Below, piece after piece: positions 31,494-34,630 of a DNA stretch of 34,630 bases. Below the pieces are notes generated by a model. The model worked only from the letters and a program-made list of their open reading frames with translations, did no database searches and was not told the origin of the DNA. The DNA comes from Mycobacterium sp. 1100029.7. GTDB taxonomy: Bacteria; Actinomycetota; Actinomycetes; Mycobacteriales; Mycobacteriaceae. The DNA lies in NCBI RefSeq assembly GCF_001665235.1, contig NZ_LZSC01000058.1, forward strand, positions 1-34,630. The letters are read 5' to 3'. A program made the position numbers and the translations under genes. Position 1 is the stretch's first letter. Each line of letters starts with the position of its first letter.

Positions 31494-32096
31494 ATGCGGA
31501 TTCAAGCAATCGCTGCGTGCACGCTGGCCGTCGGCGTTTTGGCCATGCCCACGGCCGTTGCCGATCCCACCGGGACGCTGCCTCCGATGACGGCGACCAA
31601 CGGTGGACCCATCATCGGCGGTGGGGGCGCCGCCTCGCAGATGTCGCAGCAACTCAAGAGCCTTAACGACCCCAACGTGCAAGAGGTCGATGGCCCGGAC
31701 GCGGCTCAATTCATCGCCGCCGCAGCCGGTATCAGTGACCGCGACCTCGCCTCGCCGTTCATGGCGCTGCAGCGGGCATTGGGTTGCCAGAAGAACAATG
31801 CAGGCTTCGGTGCGCGCGCCTATCGTCGCAATGACGGACAGTGGGGCGGGGCGATGCTGGTCATCCCCAAGAGCGCTTACCCGGATACCGACGCCATGAA
31901 GGCGTGCGAGATGTCGAATTGGCGACGGCCGTCGCTGGGCAGTTCCACTTCGATGTGTAACGGCGGATGGGCTTATCCCCCACAAACTTTCAACAACAAG
32001 GGTGGGGACTACGTGGTGCTGCTGGCCGGTACCAACACCGACTTCTGCACCGCGCTCAACGGGAACTACAAGACCACCGCCTCCGCCTGGCCGTGA
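31494..32096 (+). CDS. Secreted protein, unknown function
   Basis: This 200-residue protein has a signal peptide ending at TAVADP (about residue 23), then a Gly-rich stretch IIGGGGAAS and a domain with four Cys (LGCQKNN, KACEMSN, SMCNGG, DFCTAL) that could pair. I do not recognise the family. A GAAGGAG at about 31480-31486 supports the start. It lies 51 bases after the TetR gene on the same strand, but the gap and ribosome site suggest it may have its own promoter. Its stop is 10 bases from the convergent next gene. Confidence 0.8.
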   Translation: MRIQAIAACTLAVGVLAMPTAVADPTGTLPPMTATNGGPIIGGGGAASQMSQQLKSLNDPNVQEVDGPDAAQFIAAAAGISDRDLASPFMALQRALGCQKNNAGFGARAYRRNDGQWGGAMLVIPKSAYPDTDAMKACEMSNWRRPSLGSSTSMCNGGWAYPPQTFNNKGGDYVVLLAGTNTDFCTALNGNYKTTASAWP

Positions 32097-32106
32097 GCCT
32101 TCGCGA

Positions 32107-32460
32107 TCAGCTGATACACCCTGGACAAGCACCCGGATCTCCTTCGATGACCATGGGACTGACCTGACGGTTGACGCCCCCATTGGTCACCCACGGCGGG
32201 GAATGCGGCCCGATCTGACCGACCATGAAGTGGTGGCAGACTTTCATGTCCCAATTCGGAAGCCCGTCTGCAGCTTCCGGCACCGGCATCCCCGGACACC
32301 ACACTGCGCTGCAGGTCATGCCGTTGCAAACGGCAATCGGGTAGCTGAACGCCTGGGCCGTCCCGGCACCCAGCGTCAGTGCGGCGAAAGCGGCCGCTCC
32401 CGACAACATCGCACCGGCGACAAATCGCTTGGCGGGGCGGGTGTCGCGTGGGGTGTTCAT
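32107..32460 (-). CDS. Small secreted Cys-rich protein, unknown function
   Basis: This 117-residue protein has a signal peptide ending in GTAQA (about residue 37). The mature part contains six Cys, in AVCNGMTCSAVWCPG, KVCHHF and GACPGCIS, which suggests three disulfides or a metal site. AGGAG seven bases upstream supports the ATG at 32460; a longer frame to 32478 lacks that. I do not recognise a family; small mycobacterial exported proteins of this kind are common. It is the last of four minus-strand secreted genes here. Confidence 0.78.
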   Translation of the reverse strand: MNTPRDTRPAKRFVAGAMLSGAAAFAALTLGAGTAQAFSYPIAVCNGMTCSAVWCPGMPVPEAADGLPNWDMKVCHHFMVGQIGPHSPPWVTNGGVNRQVSPMVIEGDPGACPGCIS

Positions 32461-32521
32461 CGTTCTCCTGGATCGCATGCTGACAAGTCAATGGCGTGCA
32501 CGTGGCTACCGATCCCAAAAA

Positions 32522-32797
32522 TCACCCGAGACCGGAAATCATGACCTGACAGTCGTTGGTTTTCCCGATGACGTCGCACCACATCACGGCCGCGTCCTCG
32601 GCCTTTTGCTGGGTGGTGTAGCCAGTCCGGAGCGACTCTTCGCCCGTCGACAAGGACGCCGCGATCGCGCCCCAACATCCGGGCCTGCAGTACAAAGAGA
32701 TGTCGGCTTTCGCCGGCGGAGCCATGAGCACCGATCCCGCGCCGATGACAACGACGACGAGGATATGGGGCGCAACGCTTTTCATGGCCATGACCAT
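32522..32797 (-). CDS. Small secreted protein, resembles a C-terminally truncated DUF4189 domain
   Basis: From the ATG at 32797 this is 91 residues with a hydrophobic signal peptide ending near APPAKAD. The mature part, with WGAIAASLSTGEES, TTQQKAEDAAVMWC and NDCQVMISGLG, resembles the start of a DUF4189 domain (GAIA, then AxxxAxxxC, then CxV), known from secreted mycobacterial proteins such as Rv1813c. It stops where DUF4189 usually continues into a Cys-containing strand. No frameshifted continuation was found downstream. Start is uncertain: GTG 32806, ATG 32797, 32791 and 32785 are in frame. It may be a shortened but functional form or a decaying gene. Confidence 0.6.
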   Translation of the reverse strand: MVMAMKSVAPHILVVVVIGAGSVLMAPPAKADISLYCRPGCWGAIAASLSTGEESLRTGYTTQQKAEDAAVMWCDVIGKTNDCQVMISGLG

Positions 32798-32849
32798 TAC
32801 AGCCACAGCTCAGAACCGAATAGGAGCTGACTTTGAGACCGGTGAGAAG

Positions 32850-33155
32850 CTAGTCGTCGATGTGGGTCGGCGGGTCGGTGAAGGCGACACCCGACGGATG
32901 CTGGTCGGGACCTAACGTCTGGCAGTTCGTACTGGTGACGAAGACGGGCGAGCCGTCACGCCCGCCCGCGGGCGGAAAGACGACGCACCGTTGCCAAGTT
33001 CCGTCGGGTTGGACGGGCCCATCGCACTTACTGACGGCGATTCCGCCGAACTGGCAGCCGGCGCTGGCCGGGGGCGCCGAAGCGATTAGCGCACCAAACG
33101 TCAGCGCGCTCACGGTAAGTGCGCCAGTCATTCCTGCGACGACGATTCGCTTCAT
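32850..33155 (-). CDS. CDGP-domain secreted protein
   Basis: This 101-residue protein has a signal peptide ending in APPASAG (about residue 32). The short mature domain contains SKCDGPVQPDGTWQRC and VTSTNCQTLGPDQHP, which is the CDGP motif of small mycobacterial exported proteins. Four Cys (GCQ, KCDG, RCVV, NCQT) may form two disulfides. Function is unknown. TAGAGT on the minus strand nine bases before the ATG may be the -10. It is one of four minus-strand secreted genes in a row, each with its own gap. Confidence 0.83.
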   Translation of the reverse strand: MKRIVVAGMTGALTVSALTFGALIASAPPASAGCQFGGIAVSKCDGPVQPDGTWQRCVVFPPAGGRDGSPVFVTSTNCQTLGPDQHPSGVAFTDPPTHIDD

Positions 33156-33242
33156 GCTGTAGGGACTCTACTGCCAGTTATCCCGGCGACGGCTGATCGC
33201 TGGCGACAACATCGATTTCTGGTCGACGCGGTCATGCGGGGT

Positions 33243-33704
33243 TCACGGCACCAGGTCCCACCCTTGTTCGGGTGAGCCGTTGCAGATACGGGTGGATACC
33301 CAGGTTCCCGGGCCGGGACCGCCCAGGACGGTGAGGCAGCCACCGAGGATTGCCGTGATTTGGCCGTTGTCCTGGATGGTCCAACGCTGGCTGTTCCAAC
33401 ACGGCATTAGACGCGTCCGCGAACTGTCCACGCCCAGGCACTGTCCGGGGAAGGCCGCGCTTTCCAGTCGCCCGTCACCGGTCAGGTTCCAGCGCTGAAA
33501 GTCCGTCCCGTTGCAAGAGTTGACCACCGCGGGGGTGAGCCAGTTCGCGGCCGGGGCATCCAAACACGCATCGCCTATTCGACTTCTCAGCTGCACCGGT
33601 CCGTCGGCATGTGCGTCTCCGACACCGAGCGCCGCGACACCGAACACCGCGCCGACTAAGGCGAGGACTCGTTGCGCGACGGCCGTCAACTCTGATGCAT
33701 GCAT
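33243..33704 (-). CDS. Secreted ricin-type beta-trefoil lectin-like protein
   Basis: This 153-residue protein has a signal peptide ending in GDAHADG (about residue 34) followed by a single ricin B-like trefoil of about 120 residues. Three Q-x-W-type motifs are visible (FQRWNL, SQRWTI, EQGWDL), with paired Cys (DACLDA and NSCNGT; GQCLGV and MPCWNS; GGCLTV and RICNGS). The family binds sugars, so a surface or host-glycan role is possible, but the ligand is unknown. GGCGGAG just before 33704 supports that ATG over the longer frame to 33797. Confidence 0.87.
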   Translation of the reverse strand: MHASELTAVAQRVLALVGAVFGVAALGVGDAHADGPVQLRSRIGDACLDAPAANWLTPAVVNSCNGTDFQRWNLTGDGRLESAAFPGQCLGVDSSRTRLMPCWNSQRWTIQDNGQITAILGGCLTVLGGPGPGTWVSTRICNGSPEQGWDLVP

Positions 33705-33919
33705 GCGACTCCGCCTAGTGATGGGACAGAAACGCAATATACGTCCTGGCGACGGTTCCCATCTGGCTGTTCGAATATCCGCGAAGGCGGCCGGCACTGC
33801 TCTGAATTCGTCTCTACTAGAGAGCGTTTCGAGCCGCGCAGGTCGAAATCTGTTGCATGACAGATGAAAACGATCATTGTCTTATCCCAAACACAGTTAG
33901 CCTAAGTAACACTAAAAGC
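33705..33919. promoter_or_regulatory. Divergent intergenic region with inverted repeats
   Basis: This 215-base, fairly AT-rich region separates the lectin gene (minus) from the Gly/Pro-rich gene (plus). It holds TCTCTACTAGAGA (33811-33823, perfect 6-base arms) and GTTAGCCTAA (33896-33905), 14 bases before the plus-strand ATG. The latter contains the palindromic core TTAGCCTAA found in the middle of IdeR iron boxes, but the outer bases do not match well. These are candidate operators only. No gene was found here. Confidence 0.4.
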
Positions 33920-34630
33920 ATGACGAATCGTGTATCTGTTGCAGCGGTATCGGCCCTGGTGGCCGCGGGTTTCGGACTGGTCGGCGTGGGGGTTGCGACC
34001 CCGGCTCTCGCTGACGCTGGGCCACCTCCGCACTGGTGCCCCGGCGATTTCTGGGACCCGGGATGGGGTCCAACTCCGATCGGGTGTCGAGACGACTGGA
34101 ACACGTTGGCGACGCCTGATCCGGGCGTGGTCCCCTACCCGCCAGGACATCCTCACGCGCACCCTGGTGGACCCGGCTACCCCGACCACCCCGGTGGACC
34201 CGGCGGGCCGGGGCACCCCGACCATCCCGGGGGACCTGGCGGTCCCGGCGGTCCCGGCGGTCCCGGCGGTCCCGGCGGTCCCGACCATCCTGGTGGCCCG
34301 GGTGGGCCCGGCGGGCCGGGCAACGGACCGGGTGGGCCCGGCGGACCGGGCGCCCCAGGCGGCGGACCGGGTGGACCGGGCGGACCGGGCGGTGGCGCCC
34401 CAGGCGGCGGACCGGGTGCGCCCGGCGGACCGGGCGGCGGTGGGCCTAGCGGCCCGAGCGGCGGTGCCCCAGGTGGCGGCGGTATCGGAGGCGGCGGTGC
34501 CCCAGGTGGCGGCGGCGCCCCAGGTGGTGGCGGCATCGGCGGAGGTGGCGGCGGCATCGGTGGAGGTGGCGGCGGCATCGGTGGAGGTGGCGGCGGCATC
34601 GGTGGAGGTGGCGGCGGCATCGGTGGTTGC
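33920..34630 (+). CDS. Secreted Gly/Pro-rich collagen-like protein, 3' end cut by window edge
   Basis: The 237 codons seen begin with a signal peptide ending in TPALADA (about residue 32). A short Trp/Pro domain follows (HWCPGDFWDPGWGP, IGCRDDW) with two Cys, then HPHAHPGG and long Gly-Pro-rich tracts: GGPGGPGGP triplets, GAPGGGP blocks and, at the end, IGGGGGG heptads. The 3' end is outside the window. It is not a PE_PGRS protein because the N-terminal PE domain is absent. A cell-wall or extracellular matrix role is plausible from composition, but unproven. No strong ribosome site precedes the ATG. Confidence 0.8.
   Translation, partial: MTNRVSVAAVSALVAAGFGLVGVGVATPALADAGPPPHWCPGDFWDPGWGPTPIGCRDDWNTLATPDPGVVPYPPGHPHAHPGGPGYPDHPGGPGGPGHPDHPGGPGGPGGPGGPGGPGGPDHPGGPGGPGGPGNGPGGPGGPGAPGGGPGGPGGPGGGAPGGGPGAPGGPGGGGPSGPSGGAPGGGGIGGGGAPGGGGAPGGGGIGGGGGGIGGGGGGIGGGGGGIGGGGGGIGGC
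34538..34621 (+). repeat. 21-bp tandem repeat x4 in the Gly-rich gene
   Basis: Four 21-base units at 34538-34558, 34559-34579, 34580-34600 and 34601-34621 encode IGGGGGG heptads. Units 2-4 are identical and unit 1 differs by one base. A shorter 9-base run (GGCGGTCCC) at about 34241-34280 encodes GGP triplets in the same gene. Such arrays change length easily, so alleles of this protein probably differ between strains. Confidence 0.9.

Noticed and set aside
34177..34620. Pro-rich minus-strand frame
   Set aside because: It is the exact complement of the Gly-rich tracts of the plus-strand gene, which has the signal peptide.

Overview
The window is high-GC actinobacterial DNA and is mycobacterial. 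It carries the fgd1-pta-ackA block, the glnX-glnH-pknG operon, a thiOSG operon with a TPP riboswitch, divergent thiE next to mutT3, lpqL/lpqM lipoproteins and fadE7. These match, in inverted order, the M. tuberculosis Rv0400c-Rv0419 neighbourhood as I remember it. Extra genes, tandem repeats and loss of the mmpL1/pks6 interval that M. tuberculosis has between fadE7 and fgd1 point to a non-tuberculous Mycobacterium. The species cannot be fixed from the sequence alone.

Layout. 1-5666 (minus): a probable six-gene envelope operon, CD225 protein, DUF2752 protein, lpqL, a degenerate lpqL paralogue, lpqM and a partial DUF4190 protein. 5959-7154 (plus): two tandem paralogous secreted proteins. 7158-10054 (minus): thiO-thiS-thiG plus a coupled SGNH hydrolase, under a TPP riboswitch; thiG has a 57-bp x3 repeat fused in frame to its 3' end. 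10208-10888 (plus): thiE, divergent from thiO through a 16-bp perfect palindrome. 10860-11492 (minus): mutT3. 11625-16194 (plus): glnX-glnH-pknG with 1-nt stop/start overlaps. 16195-17433: a 30-bp repeat array and an AbiEi-like/DUF559 nuclease gene bracketed by two related hairpin elements. 17434-21668 (minus): fgd1-pta-ackA. 21700-21910: a 51-55-bp x4 array in the divergent promoter region. 21914-22998 (plus): metallo-beta-lactamase-fold protein and a UPF0060 protein. 22973-28317 (minus): a six-gene operon of DUF3054 protein, methyltransferase, GNAT acetyltransferase and three flavin-dependent monooxygenases. 28469-31442 (plus): fadE7, a second acyl-CoA dehydrogenase and a TetR regulator. 31494-34630: six small secreted proteins, the last cut by the window edge.

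How the genes work together. ThiO, ThiS and ThiG build the thiazole half of thiamine and ThiE joins it to the pyrimidine half. GlnH senses amino acid outside the cell and GlnX passes the signal to PknG. Fgd1 supplies reduced F420, and Pta-AckA interconvert acetyl-CoA and acetate. The GNAT/monooxygenase operon looks like organosulfur or modified-cysteine salvage (inference).

The most unusual items are the bracketed DUF559 element, the catalytically degenerate LpqL paralogue, the monooxygenase operon, and three different minisatellite arrays, one of which rewrites the ThiG C-terminus. No gene-free stretch exceeds 300 bases. I saw no tRNA, rRNA, CRISPR array or insertion sequence.
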